Assembly: GCF_030766935.1 (NCBI RefSeq)
Contig: NZ_JASERL010000011.1
Coordinates: 124,001-188,000, forward strand
Length of the DNA stretch: 64,000 nt
DNA from: Streptomyces sp. KL109B
GTDB taxonomy: Bacteria; Actinomycetota; Actinomycetes; Streptomycetales; Streptomycetaceae
Direction: 5' to 3'
Part shown: positions 52,124 to 61,460 of the stretch, in pieces
Layout: each line of letters starts with the position of its first letter
How positions within the stretch are numbered: position 1 is the first letter of the stretch
Notes under the pieces: generated by a model
What the model saw: the letters and a program-made list of their open reading frames with translations, nothing else
Databases searched by the model: none
What the model was told of the DNA's origin: nothing
Translations under genes and position numbers: made by a program

Positions 52124-54076
52124 CTACGGGCGGACCCGCAGCGCCTTCACACCACGCTCCGTGGCGAGCAGAAGGATGCCGTCGGCGGAGATGTCGGCTC
52201 CCGTGACGGGCGTGGCGGAGAGCAGGTCCGTGACGCGCTTCTCGTCGCCCTGCCGCTCCCCGCGTTGCCACACGCGAACGTGGTCGGTGCCACGGCTGAG
52301 CCCGAGCGGCATCGCGGCGCGCTCATCGTCCGAGGGGCGCCGGATCCCGGCCGGGTCGGCGTCGACGACGGAGCCGGTGGCGAGGTCGTGCACCAGCACG
52401 GCGGGCGCCTCGGGATCGTCCGCCCTCAACGGCCGTGCGCCCACGGTGCCTTGAGGCACCACACTCACGGACACCGCGACCGGCCCCGACTCCGCGGCCT
52501 CGCCCCCGGCCGGGAGCAGCGTGCCGACGTTCACCGCCTCGACCCCGGCGACCGGCACACTCCACACCGTGTGCCAGACAAGCTCGGGCAGCGTCCGCCG
52601 CAACACCGCCGCGTACTCCGGCAGCCCGTCCTCGACGAACGCGGTCTCCAGGAGCGCGGCCCGCAGCACGGCGGGCGTCCGGGGGCGCGTGAGCAGCGGG
52701 GCCGTGCGCAGGTAGGTGCGCGCGGGTGCGGCCAACTGCTCGGCGGGCAGCGCCTCGACCGCGGCACGGAGCAGCACGGGGTCGGCCTGGGCGAACAGGT
52801 TGGGGTCGGTGAGGAGCCGGGGCAGCAGCCCGGCCTCCAGGGTGTGTCCTGCGATGCGGTCGCGCACGTACTCGCCCGCCCGGGCCCAGTCCTGATCGGG
52901 CACGGCCGCAAGCAACTCCCGGGCGATACGCGCCTGCGCCCCGGGAACGTCCGGCATGTCCGCCCGAACGGCCTCGCCGACGCCCGGGTGTTCCAGCGCC
53001 ACGAGCGTCCGCTCGCCGTCGGGGACGTCTTCCTCGCCCCTCCCGACGGGGCGGCGGACGAACGGAGCGACCAACCGCAGGCCCCGCGCCACGTCCTCGC
53101 CCATGTCCCGCCCGGCGACGGCGGAGGCCAGCGGCGCAAGCAGCTCCACGGGCAGGCCGGCGTCCTCCGCGAGGGCAAGGGGCGCGAGTATCTGCCGCAG
53201 CGCTGCGGGGTCGGCGCCGACTCGCCGGGCGTGCAGATCGAGCAATTCGCCTACGCTGCCGGGGAGTTGACCCTCGTCCGCCGGGTCGAAGCCCTCCGGG
53301 TGCGTCAGGATGGACCGTACGGCGAGCCGCACGGTCAGCCGGCTGCCCGCGCCGTCTCCCGCGCGCCGGGCCATCGCCTCGGCGAGGGCGCGGCGCGCGT
53401 CGGGGTCGGTCGTGAACGGCAGCTCGGGCGCGCCGCATTGGGGGTCGAGCAGCGTCTCGGCCTGGAACACGAGCCCTTGGGGGTCGGCCCACTCGGGGGC
53501 GTCGAGGTCGATGATCCGGGCGGCGCCGGGCGCGAGGCCCTCGGCGAGTTCGGCGGCGAACTCGCGTGGCACGTCGACGACCAGGCGTACGGACTCGATG
53601 GCGGCGAGCGGCTTCAGGACGTCCCGCACCACGCGCGCGGGCTCCCCCGCCCCGCGTACCGGCCCTGCCCGGTCCACATCCGGTACGACGACGGTGACCG
53701 GTCCCCCGGCTGCGGGAAGCCGGCCGAGCTCGGGTATGACGTCGGCGGCGCGGGTCGCGGACAGTCCGTAGTGGTCGGCGAGGAGCCACAGGGTCTGCGC
53801 CGCCGTCCGGCCCACGACGCCCGGGACGGCGGGTGCGGGCAGGTCCGGGGGCACGGTCGCCGGATCGAGCGCGTCGAGGTCGATGTCCTTGCGGTACTCC
53901 GGGTCGCAGAGCATCAGGAACCCCGTGAGCAGCCGCGAACGCCCGGTGCCCTGGCTTCCGGTCAGGACGACGACCCGGGGCGCGCCCGGCCACTCCATCC
54001 GCCACGCGGCGAGCGCGCGGAGCACGGCGTTGCGCCCCCCGATGTACGGGTGGGGCTCATAGGTGGCCTTGGCCAT
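52124..54076 (-). CDS. P-loop ATP/GTP-binding protein of unknown function
   Basis: 650 residues. MAKATYEPHPYIGGRNAVLR is followed by VVVLTGSQGTGRSRLLTGFL, a Walker A variant (GxxGxGRS) as in NACHT or STAND-like ATPases, and VTVVVPDVDRAGP as a likely Walker B. The middle is Ala/Leu-rich and helical, suggesting helical repeats. The last ~150 residues contain short beta-strand motifs (AVLVHDLATGSVVD, VTGADISADGILLLATERGV) like one or two propeller blades. No fused effector domain was seen. The ATG at 54076 is preferred over a GTG at 54109 that lacks a ribosome-binding site. It could be a signalling ATPase; the true role is unknown. Confidence 0.8.
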   Translation of the reverse strand: MAKATYEPHPYIGGRNAVLRALAAWRMEWPGAPRVVVLTGSQGTGRSRLLTGFLMLCDPEYRKDIDLDALDPATVPPDLPAPAVPGVVGRTAAQTLWLLADHYGLSATRAADVIPELGRLPAAGGPVTVVVPDVDRAGPVRGAGEPARVVRDVLKPLAAIESVRLVVDVPREFAAELAEGLAPGAARIIDLDAPEWADPQGLVFQAETLLDPQCGAPELPFTTDPDARRALAEAMARRAGDGAGSRLTVRLAVRSILTHPEGFDPADEGQLPGSVGELLDLHARRVGADPAALRQILAPLALAEDAGLPVELLAPLASAVAGRDMGEDVARGLRLVAPFVRRPVGRGEEDVPDGERTLVALEHPGVGEAVRADMPDVPGAQARIARELLAAVPDQDWARAGEYVRDRIAGHTLEAGLLPRLLTDPNLFAQADPVLLRAAVEALPAEQLAAPARTYLRTAPLLTRPRTPAVLRAALLETAFVEDGLPEYAAVLRRTLPELVWHTVWSVPVAGVEAVNVGTLLPAGGEAAESGPVAVSVSVVPQGTVGARPLRADDPEAPAVLVHDLATGSVVDADPAGIRRPSDDERAAMPLGLSRGTDHVRVWQRGERQGDEKRVTDLLSATPVTGADISADGILLLATERGVKALRVRP

Positions 54077-54170
54077 CGTTCCCGCGTCCTGTCCGTCCGG
54101 CACGGTCACGTCGTGTTGACCGTATGGCGTTCATCCTAAGGAGTTGCCGCGCCGCACGTCGCCGGGCCCC

Positions 54171-55316
54171 TCACCACCGCGCCAGCGCCAGTTCGATCGC
54201 GAACCCCGGGCCCATGGCCGCGATGAGTCCGGGGGCGCCCGGGGGCGGCGGTCCCGAGGCGATGGCCGAGTGGAGCACGTGCAGGACGGACGCGGAGGAG
54301 AGGTTGCCCTTGTCGGACAGGGACTCGCGGGTCGGGTCGAGGGCCTGTGGGGACAGGTCCATGGCCTGCTCGAAGGCGGTCATGACCTTGGGGCCGCCGC
54401 CGTGCACGATCCAGGTGGCGATCTCCGGCGGCGTGATCGCGTGCCGGTCGAGCAGGGTGTGCGCGGCCTTGGGCAGGTACTCCGCCGTCAGTTCGGGCAC
54501 CTCGGGAGCCAGCAGGATGCGCAGTCCGTGCGAGCCGATGTCCCAGCCGAGGACGTCCTCGGTGCCGGGCACCAAGTAGCTGAGGGAGTCGACGAGTTCG
54601 GGCCCGCTGCCGACCCGCCCGCGGTTCGCTCCCGTGGCCACCACGGCCGCCGCGCCGTCCCCGAAGAGGCTCCCGGCGACGATGTTCGCCATGGAGGTGT
54701 CCTCCATCTGGTAGGGCAGCGAGCACAGTTCGACCGACAGCAGCACCGCGGTGTGGTCCGGGTGGCCGAGCAGATACTCCCGCAGTCGCGCGAGCCCGGC
54801 CGCGCCGCCCGCGCATCCGTTGCCGAACAGCGGGATCCGCCGGACGTCGGGACGCATGCCCATCCGGTGCGCGAGCCGCGCCTCGATCGACGGTACGACC
54901 ACGCCGGTGACCGTCGTACTGATCACGGCGTCGACGTCCTCGGGGCGGACGCCCGCACTGTCCAGGGCCTCCGTGAGCACCTGCTCGCCGATCTCCAGGG
55001 CGGACTCGAGCCAGGCCCGATTGGAGTCGGTGAAGTCGGTGAGTCCGCGCAATTCGTCGAGGGGGCGGGCGAAGTAGCGCGTGCTGACCCCCGCGTTCGT
55101 CTGGATCTGGCGGAGCATCGCCGCTCCGGTCACGGAACGCCCCAGCGTCGTTCCCGCCAGGTAGTTCATGATCTCTTCCTGCGCGAACTTGTGGGGCGGC
55201 ACGGCGGTCGCGATCGACGTCACTCGCGGCCACCGGGCGACCGGCGCCCCGTCCTCGCGGCCAGCCGTCAGCGGACCCGCCGTCGGCGGACCCGCCGTCA
55301 CTCCCTGTGTGGACAC
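54171..55316 (-). CDS. Type III polyketide synthase (alkylresorcinol/alkylpyrone type)
   Basis: 381 residues. The catalytic triad is in place: Cys168 (GNGCAGGAAGL), His305 (VHGGGPKV) and Asn338 (SDKGNLSSAS), with the C-terminal GPGFAIELALARW loop normal for the family. Type III enzymes condense malonyl-CoA onto an acyl starter and close the ring without an ACP. An adjacent ketosynthase, ACP and acyl-ACP desaturase suggest a long, unsaturated acyl starter, as for SrsA-like alkylresorcinol synthases. The GTG start at VSTQGVTAG has AAGGG close upstream; an ATG at 55370 would add 18 residues. The first ~35 residues are disordered. Confidence 0.9.
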   Translation of the reverse strand: MSTQGVTAGPPTAGPLTAGREDGAPVARWPRVTSIATAVPPHKFAQEEIMNYLAGTTLGRSVTGAAMLRQIQTNAGVSTRYFARPLDELRGLTDFTDSNRAWLESALEIGEQVLTEALDSAGVRPEDVDAVISTTVTGVVVPSIEARLAHRMGMRPDVRRIPLFGNGCAGGAAGLARLREYLLGHPDHTAVLLSVELCSLPYQMEDTSMANIVAGSLFGDGAAAVVATGANRGRVGSGPELVDSLSYLVPGTEDVLGWDIGSHGLRILLAPEVPELTAEYLPKAAHTLLDRHAITPPEIATWIVHGGGPKVMTAFEQAMDLSPQALDPTRESLSDKGNLSSASVLHVLHSAIASGPPPPGAPGLIAAMGPGFAIELALARW

Positions 55317-55376
55317 TCGCCCTTCGCCCCTTCCGGGTTCTGCATGTGTACGGTCCGATGATGGCGCCACGGCGGG

Positions 55377-56600
55377 CTACGCGGCAGTGAGCAGCAGGAC
55401 CGCGTTCTGTCCGCCGAATCCGAAGGCACAGCTGACCGCCGCGCCCGTGGCCAGCGGACGGGGCTGCCCCGCCACGATGTCGATCTTGTGATCGCCGCCC
55501 TGTGCCTCGAAGTTGGCGATGGGCGGCACGGTGCCGTGGCGCAGCGCGAGCACCGAGTACGCGGCCTGGATCGCGCCCGACGCCCCGAGGGAGTGCCCGA
55601 TGACCCCCTTGGCCGCGGTGACCGGGGGCACGGTGTCGCCGAAGACGCGTGTCAAGGCCTCCGCCTCGGCGGCGTCGCCGACCGTGGTGGAGGTCCCGTG
55701 CGCGTTCACGAGTCCGATGTCGCGGGGCCCGAATCCGGCGTCCTTGAGCGCGGCCTCGATGGCCCGCACCGCGCCGTCGCCCCGTGGGTGCGGCGCCACG
55801 GGGTGGTGGGCGTCGGATCCGGCGCCGTAGCCGCGCAGCAGGGCCAGGACGTCGGCGCGGCGGGCCCGCGCGTCGCGCTCCCGCTCCAGGACGAGGACCG
55901 CGGCGCCCTCGCCGAGGACGAAGCCGTCGCGGGCGGCGTCGAACGGCCTGCTGGCCAGGTGGGGTTGGTCGTGGCGGGGCGACAGCGCGCGCATCCGCGT
56001 GAAGCAGGTGGCCGTCATCCTGGAGCGGGCCGATTCGCTGCCGCCCGCGAGGACGACGTCGCACGTGCCCGAGCGCAGCAGGTCCCGGGCCACTCCGAGC
56101 GCGGTCGCGCCCGAGGCGCAGGCGCTCGCGGTGGTGAAGTTGGGGCCCTGCGCGCCCAGGTCGATGGCGACCTCGCCCGCGGCCATGCTCGGCACGCTGC
56201 GCGGCAGCGCGAGCGGCGAGACCCGCCGCGGCAGGTCCGCACCGAGGTGGCCGAACTCGGTGACGTACGTACTGAGGCAGTTGGAGCCGACGCCGAGGAC
56301 GACGCCGACCCGTTCGCCGAGCCCGCCCTCGGTGGACAGGCGGGCGTCGGCGACGGCGCGGCGCGCGGCGACGAGCGCGAACTGGATGAACCGATCCACC
56401 CGCCGGGCCAGCGGCCTTCCGAGCTCCTCGGCCGGGTCGAAGCCGGTGACCTGGCAGGAGAAGTCGATGGGAAGCCCGGCGAGTTCGGGATCCGGGGCGG
56501 CCAGTGAGCGGCCCTCGCACAGGGCCGCCCAGTTGTCCTCGCGCGTGTGTCCGGCCGGGGTGACGAGCCCGAGCCCGGTGACGGCGACGTCAGCGAGCAT
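55377..56600 (-). CDS. Beta-ketoacyl-ACP synthase (FabF/KAS II type)
   Basis: 407 residues. The Cys-His-His triad is complete: Cys161 (TASACASGATA), His301 (NAHGTST) and His336 (GVIGHSLGASG), so it should elongate acyl chains on an ACP. Its first residues overlap the 3' end of the ACP gene by 11 bp, which ties it to that ACP rather than to primary fatty acid synthesis. No KSIII, ketoreductase or dehydratase is encoded nearby, so those steps would come from the housekeeping FAS. A role in building or modifying the acyl starter of the type III PKS is inferred. Confidence 0.92.
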   Translation of the reverse strand: MLADVAVTGLGLVTPAGHTREDNWAALCEGRSLAAPDPELAGLPIDFSCQVTGFDPAEELGRPLARRVDRFIQFALVAARRAVADARLSTEGGLGERVGVVLGVGSNCLSTYVTEFGHLGADLPRRVSPLALPRSVPSMAAGEVAIDLGAQGPNFTTASACASGATALGVARDLLRSGTCDVVLAGGSESARSRMTATCFTRMRALSPRHDQPHLASRPFDAARDGFVLGEGAAVLVLERERDARARRADVLALLRGYGAGSDAHHPVAPHPRGDGAVRAIEAALKDAGFGPRDIGLVNAHGTSTTVGDAAEAEALTRVFGDTVPPVTAAKGVIGHSLGASGAIQAAYSVLALRHGTVPPIANFEAQGGDHKIDIVAGQPRPLATGAAVSCAFGFGGQNAVLLLTAA

Positions 56601-56847
56601 CGGCGAAGGCGCGCGCGGCGTCGGAGAGGGTGGCGGACGGCGACAGGTCCATGGCCTCTTCGGAGGGCACGATGCCGAACCGCTCCTCCGCCGCCACGAC
56701 CATCTCCATCAGGGCCAGCGAGTCCATGCCGAGGCTCTCGAAGGTGGCGTGCGGCGTGAGCTCGTGGGACTCCGCCTCGCTGCCCAACTGCTCGCTCAGC
56801 AGGGCCACGAAGGGTTCGGGCAGTGTGTTGTCGGCGGCTTGGGTCAT
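56590..56847 (-). CDS. Acyl carrier protein
   Basis: 85 residues. The phosphopantetheine attachment site is Ser43 in GMDSLALMEMV (a DSL motif). Acidic, helical, typical ACP length. The ATG overlaps the desaturase stop by 4 bases and the stop overlaps the ketosynthase start, giving a coupled desaturase-ACP-ketosynthase order. It is likely dedicated to this cluster. Confidence 0.93.
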   Translation of the reverse strand: MTQAADNTLPEPFVALLSEQLGSEAESHELTPHATFESLGMDSLALMEMVVAAEERFGIVPSEEAMDLSPSATLSDAARAFADAR

Positions 56848-57818
56848 GTCTGGTTTCCTCCTGCGAGACGTGGGGTGTTCGGGTAGGGGGTTCTGTCGGC
56901 CGACCGCATCCGTGCGAACAACTCCCGGGAGCGGGCGGCCCGTTCGGTGAGCTGCCGCACATGCGCGTCGAGCCGTAGCCGTGCCTGCTCCCCTGCGGCG
57001 GAGAGGCCGGCGAGTGACGACACCTTCAGCGCCCGCAGCAGCGGGGACACCACGTGCTCCAGGTGTACGTCGAGGTTGTAGATGCCGGAGGCCGCGATCC
57101 GCGCCGCGCGGGCCCGGAAGCCGGGGATCGCCGCGCCTGGCATCTCGAAGCGTTCCAGGATGTCGGCCAGGGCGCCGAGGGCCGCGTCGGGGTACCGGTC
57201 GAGCGCGTCGGCGAACAGCTCCCGGTAGAAGAGCATGTGCAGGTTCTCGTCTGCGGCGATCCGCGCCATCAGCTGCTCGCCCGCCGGATCCCCGCACGCG
57301 GCACCGGCGTTGCGGTGCGCCTGCCGGGTCGCCAGTTCCTGGACGGTGACGTACGCCAGTACGTGCAGGGTGCTCGGCGCGCCCGTGTGGTAGCCGGTGC
57401 CGACGTGCCGCATCCGCAGGTCCTCAAGCGCGACGGGGTCGACGACGCGGCGGGCGTGGACGTAGGAGCGCAGCACAGCGGCGTGCCGGTCCTCCTCGGC
57501 CGTCCAGCGGTGCACCCAGGTGCCCCAGGCGCCGTCGCGGCCGAACCGGGTGGCGATCTCGAAGTGGTAGCTGGGCAGGTTGTCCTCGGTCAGCAGGTTC
57601 ACGACCAGCGCGTCCTGCACGGCCCGCGGCAGCGGGGTCTGCTCGGGCGACCAGGCGGTGCCGCCCAGCGGGCCGTCGTAGTCGTGGGCCGCGCTCCACG
57701 GCACGTACTGGTGCGGGAACCAGTCGTGCGCGGTGGCCAGATGCCGTTCGAGGAGCCGCTCCACCGTCGGCTCCAGCTCTCGCAGGACGCGCTGCGCCCC
57801 GGCATCGGCGTCGGTCAT
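56844..57818 (-). CDS. Acyl-ACP desaturase (soluble di-iron)
   Basis: 324 residues. The six di-iron ligands of the stearoyl-ACP desaturase family can be read: Glu78 (LLTEDNLPSYH), Glu109 and His112 (EEDRH), Glu161 (VTVQELATRQAH), Glu191 and His194 (DENLH). WFPHQYVPWSAAHDYDG near the N-terminus is as in mycobacterial DesA proteins. It introduces a cis double bond, or a more unusual oxidation, into an ACP-bound acyl chain. First gene of the minus-strand operon; the ATG has AAGGGA upstream and faces the divergent exporter gene. Confidence 0.88.
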   Translation of the reverse strand: MTDADAGAQRVLRELEPTVERLLERHLATAHDWFPHQYVPWSAAHDYDGPLGGTAWSPEQTPLPRAVQDALVVNLLTEDNLPSYHFEIATRFGRDGAWGTWVHRWTAEEDRHAAVLRSYVHARRVVDPVALEDLRMRHVGTGYHTGAPSTLHVLAYVTVQELATRQAHRNAGAACGDPAGEQLMARIAADENLHMLFYRELFADALDRYPDAALGALADILERFEMPGAAIPGFRARAARIAASGIYNLDVHLEHVVSPLLRALKVSSLAGLSAAGEQARLRLDAHVRQLTERAARSRELFARMRSADRTPYPNTPRLAGGNQT

Positions 57819-57993
57819 GCACCCGTTCCCTTCGTCGTCCCGGACGGGACCCGCATCTGAGGGTTCGTCAAAAGTCGTTCTGTCGCGGCCTGCAAACGCG
57901 GATTCGGCAAAACCGGAAACGATCTTTCACTCGTTCGCGTCCAGCGCGTCAACACACCCCGCACGACGTGCGGCTTTCGCGGGACGAAGCGTG

Positions 57994-59556
57994 ATGTGGG
58001 CGGCGGATGCGGATAGTTATGGTCGGGTGATCGCCTCAGACCTCCCGCTCCCCCGGCCGTCGGCCGCGAAGACCGGTGGAGTGCTGTTCTCCATGTGTCT
58101 CGCGCTGATCCTGGTCACCGCCTCCATGTCCAGCCTGTATCTCGCCCTGCCCGACATGGCGCTCGCCCTGTCCGCGTCCACCACCTCGCTGACGTGGGTC
58201 GTCGACGGGTACGTGCTGGCGCTGGCCGGGCTCGTCCTTCCACTGGGCGCGCTCGGCGACCGGATCGGCCGGCGCAGGACGCTGCTCGCCGGCACGGTCG
58301 TCCTCGGCGTCGCGGCGCTGGCCGCCTCAGAGGCGTCGGGGACGACGGCGCTGATCGCCTGGCGGGCGGTGATGGGGCTCGGCGCGGCCATGATCATGCC
58401 GGGCACGCTGTCCACGGTGACGGCCGTACTGCCCCAGGAGCAGCGGGAGAAGGGCGTCGCCGTCTGGTCCGCGAGCGCCGCGGTCGGGGTGATCCTGGGG
58501 ATGCTCGCCTCGGGCCTGCTGCTGCAGTGGTTCGACTGGCGGTCGATCTTCGTGTCCGGCGCCGTGGCCGCGGCGGGCGTCGCCCTGTCCGCCGCGCTTC
58601 TGGCGCCGGAGACGAAGGGCGGGCACCGGCACCGGTTCGACGTCGGTGGCGCGGCGTGCACCGCGCTCGCGCCCGCGGGCCTCGTGTACGCGCTCATCGA
58701 GGGCAACGACGTCGGCTGGGGGCAGCCACAAGTCCTGGTGGCACTGGCCGTCATGGTGGCGGCCGGTGTCGCGTACGTCGTCCTGGGGCTGCGCTCCGAG
58801 CAGCCGCTGCTCGACCCGCGGCTCTTTCGCAACCGGGGCTTCCGGGCCGGGGCCGTGACGATCGCGGTGCAGTTCATGGCCGTGTTCGGCTTCTTCTTCG
58901 TCGGCCTGCAATACCTCCAACTCGTCCTCGACTACAGCCCGTTGAGGTCCGCGGTCGCCCTGGTGCCGGTGGCGGTGGTCGTCGCGCTGGTCTCCGAGGT
59001 GACGCCGCGTCTGGTCGACCGGATCGGCATGCGCACCGTCACGGTCGGCGGGCTGCTGCTGCTCGGCGCCGGGCTCTTCGCGCTGTCCCTCATCGACGTC
59101 GACTCCGGGTACATGCCGTTCCTGGGCAGCCTCGTGCTGGCGGGCCTCGGGATCGGGCTCACCGGTGTCGTCGGCACCTCGGCGATCACCGGCTCGCTCC
59201 CCCGGGACCAGCAGGGCGTCGCCTCCGCGATGAACGACGTGACCCGCGAGGCGGGCGCCGCCATCGGCATCGCGCTGATGGGCTCGCTGTTCGGCCGCCA
59301 CTACCGCTCCTCGCTGCCCGACCTCTCACGCCTTCCGGAGCCCGCCGCCGACGCCGTGCGGCACTCCCCCGTGGGCGGCCTGGAGGTCGCCGACCGGGTG
59401 GGCGGGATCCAGGGCCCGCTGCTCGCGTCGGCGGTCAAGGACGCGCTGGTGAACGGGATGTCGGTGGCGCTCGGCACGGTCACCGTCATCGTCGTCGTCG
59501 CGGGCTGCGCCCTCTTCCGTACGCCGCGGCGGCCGACGCACCCCGAGACCCACTGA
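57994..59556 (+). CDS. MFS drug exporter (DHA2/EmrB-QacA, 14 TMS)
   Basis: About 520 residues with 14 membrane helices. WVVDGYVLALAGLVLPLGALGDRIGRRR is present in pieces as the DHA2 motif A region, and RAVMGLGAAMIMPGTLSTVT is motif C, found in antiporter-type exporters. It probably exports the cluster product and confers self-resistance. The start is uncertain: ATG at 57994 or GTG at 58027, neither with a strong ribosome-binding site. The 175-208 bp divergent region to the desaturase gene is relatively AT-rich and should hold both promoters. The ICMT-type gene follows after 34 bp and is probably co-transcribed. Confidence 0.88.
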   Translation: MWAADADSYGRVIASDLPLPRPSAAKTGGVLFSMCLALILVTASMSSLYLALPDMALALSASTTSLTWVVDGYVLALAGLVLPLGALGDRIGRRRTLLAGTVVLGVAALAASEASGTTALIAWRAVMGLGAAMIMPGTLSTVTAVLPQEQREKGVAVWSASAAVGVILGMLASGLLLQWFDWRSIFVSGAVAAAGVALSAALLAPETKGGHRHRFDVGGAACTALAPAGLVYALIEGNDVGWGQPQVLVALAVMVAAGVAYVVLGLRSEQPLLDPRLFRNRGFRAGAVTIAVQFMAVFGFFFVGLQYLQLVLDYSPLRSAVALVPVAVVVALVSEVTPRLVDRIGMRTVTVGGLLLLGAGLFALSLIDVDSGYMPFLGSLVLAGLGIGLTGVVGTSAITGSLPRDQQGVASAMNDVTREAGAAIGIALMGSLFGRHYRSSLPDLSRLPEPAADAVRHSPVGGLEVADRVGGIQGPLLASAVKDALVNGMSVALGTVTVIVVVAGCALFRTPRRPTHPETH

Positions 59557-59590
59557 GCCCCGCGAGCCACCTCAGGAAGGAACGTCCGCC

Positions 59591-60127
59591 GTGACCGATC
59601 CAGGTTCGATCCACGTGCCGGCGGGGCTGCTCGTCCTGCTCGCGGCCATCACCGCCGAGCGGCTCCTCGAACTCGTGGTGGCCAAGCGCAACGCGCGCTG
59701 GGCCGCCGCCCGCGGAGGCGTCGAGTACGGGCGCGGCCACTATCCGGTGATGGTGGTGCTGCACGTGGGCCTCATCGCCGGCACACTGGCCGAAGTCGCC
59801 CTCGTACCACGCGAGTTCACCCCCGCCGTGGGCTGGCCCGCGCTGACCGCGGTGGTCCTCGCGAACGTCGTGCGCGGGTGGTGCATGCACGCCCTCGGCC
59901 CGCAGTGGAACACCCGCGTCATCGTCGTGCCGGGCATGCCACTGGTCACCACGGGCCCCTACCGCTGGACGCGGCACCCGAACTATCTGATCGTGATCCT
60001 CGAGGGTTTCGCACTACCCCTCGTCTACAGCGCGTGGATCACCGCGACCCTGTTCACCGTGGCCGACGCCGCGCTGCTCTCCGTACGCATGCGAGTGGAG
60101 AACAGAGTGCTGCGGCCCGCCACTTGA
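59591..60127 (+). CDS. ICMT-family methyltransferase (SrsB-like)
   Basis: 178 residues, four to five membrane segments. The C-terminal GPYRWTRHPNYLIVILEGFA with downstream Glu is the SAM/substrate signature of isoprenylcysteine carboxyl methyltransferase-like proteins. In Streptomyces phenolic-lipid clusters a protein of this family (SrsB) O-methylates the alkylresorcinol made by the type III PKS, and that is the inferred job here. GTG start with GGAAGG upstream. Its last 114 bp are overlapped on the opposite strand by the end of the antiporter gene. Confidence 0.87.
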   Translation: MTDPGSIHVPAGLLVLLAAITAERLLELVVAKRNARWAAARGGVEYGRGHYPVMVVLHVGLIAGTLAEVALVPREFTPAVGWPALTAVVLANVVRGWCMHALGPQWNTRVIVVPGMPLVTTGPYRWTRHPNYLIVILEGFALPLVYSAWITATLFTVADAALLSVRMRVENRVLRPAT

Positions 60128-61315
60128 CGTTGCGCGGAGCTTCAGGAGCGGGCCGGTCATCGCGGTGGTGACGACGGCCATGACGACCATCGTGGAGTAG
60201 AAGCTCTGGTCGATCAGGTGCATGTCGAGCGCGACGGCCACGATGACGATCTCGGTGAGCCCGCGGGTGTTCATCAGTACGGCCAGCGGCACGGCCGCGG
60301 AGTGGTCGAGCCCGGACAGCCGGGCCCCGGCATACGCTCCGCCCGCCTTGGAGAGCACCGCCACGGCTATGACGGCGAGCAGGGTGAGCAGCGCCGCGCC
60401 GGTGAAACCCGACAGGTCGACCTTGCTGCCCGCCACCACGAAGTACAGCGGCAGCAGCACATGGCCCACCTGTTCCATCTGCCGCATGATCCCGGTGCGG
60501 ACGGAGCCGAGCGTGTTCCGTGGCATGACCGCGCCGAAGGCGAAGGCGCCGAAGATGAAGTGGATGCCGAGCCATTCGGTGGCCGCGCAGGACAGCATCA
60601 GCCCGGCGACCAGCAGCGGCAGCAGGCGCTCCGCGGGCCGGTCGCGGTGCTGTGCTCGGCGCACGGCCGCGCCGAGTACGGGGCGTACGACGACGACCAT
60701 GAGCAGCAGATAGACGGGAAGCGCCGCCGTGCGCCACTGCCCGGAGGTACCGGCGTACGCGACGACGCCCGCGAGGCCGATCCAGGCGACCAGATCGCCG
60801 AGGGCCGCGGCGCCCAGCGCGAGGCTGCCCACCGGGTGCCTGCTGAGGCCGCTGTCGGCGAGGATCCGGGCCAGTACCGGGAAGGCCGTCACGGACATCG
60901 CCACGCCGACGAAGAGGACGAAGGCGGTGTGGCTGCCGGGGGCGTAGGTGTCGGCCAGAGGGACAGCAAGGGCGGTGCCCGCGGCGAGCGGGAGGACGAC
61001 GGATCCTGTGGCCACGCCGAGGGCTGCGCCGCGCCGCTCGCGCAGTAGGCCGCCGTCGAGTTCGTAACCCATGAGGAACATGAAGGTCGCGAGGCCCACG
61101 TTGGCGAGCGCGCCGAGCAGTGGCTTCACGTCGGCGGGCAGGACGGCCTCGGAGCCCGAGGCGGTGAGGACCATGGGGCTGGCGAGCAGCCCGGCGCAGA
61201 TCTCGCCGACGACGGCGGGCTGGCCGGCGCGCCGGGCGAGCCGGCCCGCGAGGTGCGCGGCTCCGAGGGCGAGGGCGAGGGTCAGGAAGAAGTCGGCGAC
61301 GGCACTTCCGGTCAT
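60014..61315 (-). CDS. Cation:proton antiporter (CPA2 type)
   Basis: 433 residues, ~12 membrane segments. Recognisable CPA2 features are AGQPAVVGEICAGLLASPMV, VGVAMSVTAFPVLARILADS (unwound helix 4), GAAALGDLVAWIGLA (the Asp of the ion site) and PLAVLMNTRGLTEIVI. The ATG has AGGAG upstream. The last ~38 residues (from about HSHAYGEQRG) are polar and encoded opposite the end of the methyltransferase gene. It could support ion homeostasis or export, or be used for self-protection; it may not belong to the cluster's chemistry. Confidence 0.88.
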   Translation of the reverse strand: MTGSAVADFFLTLALALGAAHLAGRLARRAGQPAVVGEICAGLLASPMVLTASGSEAVLPADVKPLLGALANVGLATFMFLMGYELDGGLLRERRGAALGVATGSVVLPLAAGTALAVPLADTYAPGSHTAFVLFVGVAMSVTAFPVLARILADSGLSRHPVGSLALGAAALGDLVAWIGLAGVVAYAGTSGQWRTAALPVYLLLMVVVVRPVLGAAVRRAQHRDRPAERLLPLLVAGLMLSCAATEWLGIHFIFGAFAFGAVMPRNTLGSVRTGIMRQMEQVGHVLLPLYFVVAGSKVDLSGFTGAALLTLLAVIAVAVLSKAGGAYAGARLSGLDHSAAVPLAVLMNTRGLTEIVIVAVALDMHLIDQSFYSTMVVMAVVTTAMTGPLLKLRATSSGGPQHSVLHSHAYGEQRGVGHGEQGRGDPRAVDEG

Positions 61316-61359
61316 GGAGCAGCTCCTGTGCTGGCAGGCTGGCGGAGCCCCTTCGGGCC

Positions 61360-61378
61360 GGGGAGCGGGGCCCTCCCC
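61360..61378 (-). terminator. Possible hairpin terminator after the halogenase gene
   Basis: GGGGAG (61360-61365) and CTCCCC (61373-61378) pair around seven bases, in the 145-bp gap between the halogenase stop (61461) and the antiporter start (61315). Short stem and no T-run, so only a candidate. Confidence 0.4.
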
Positions 61379-61460
61379 ATCCGGCCTCCAGCCGAGATTG
61401 CCCCGCCGTGCCCGGTGCGTCACCGGCGCATGGGGGCACGGGCCCCGCCCTCGTGCCGGG

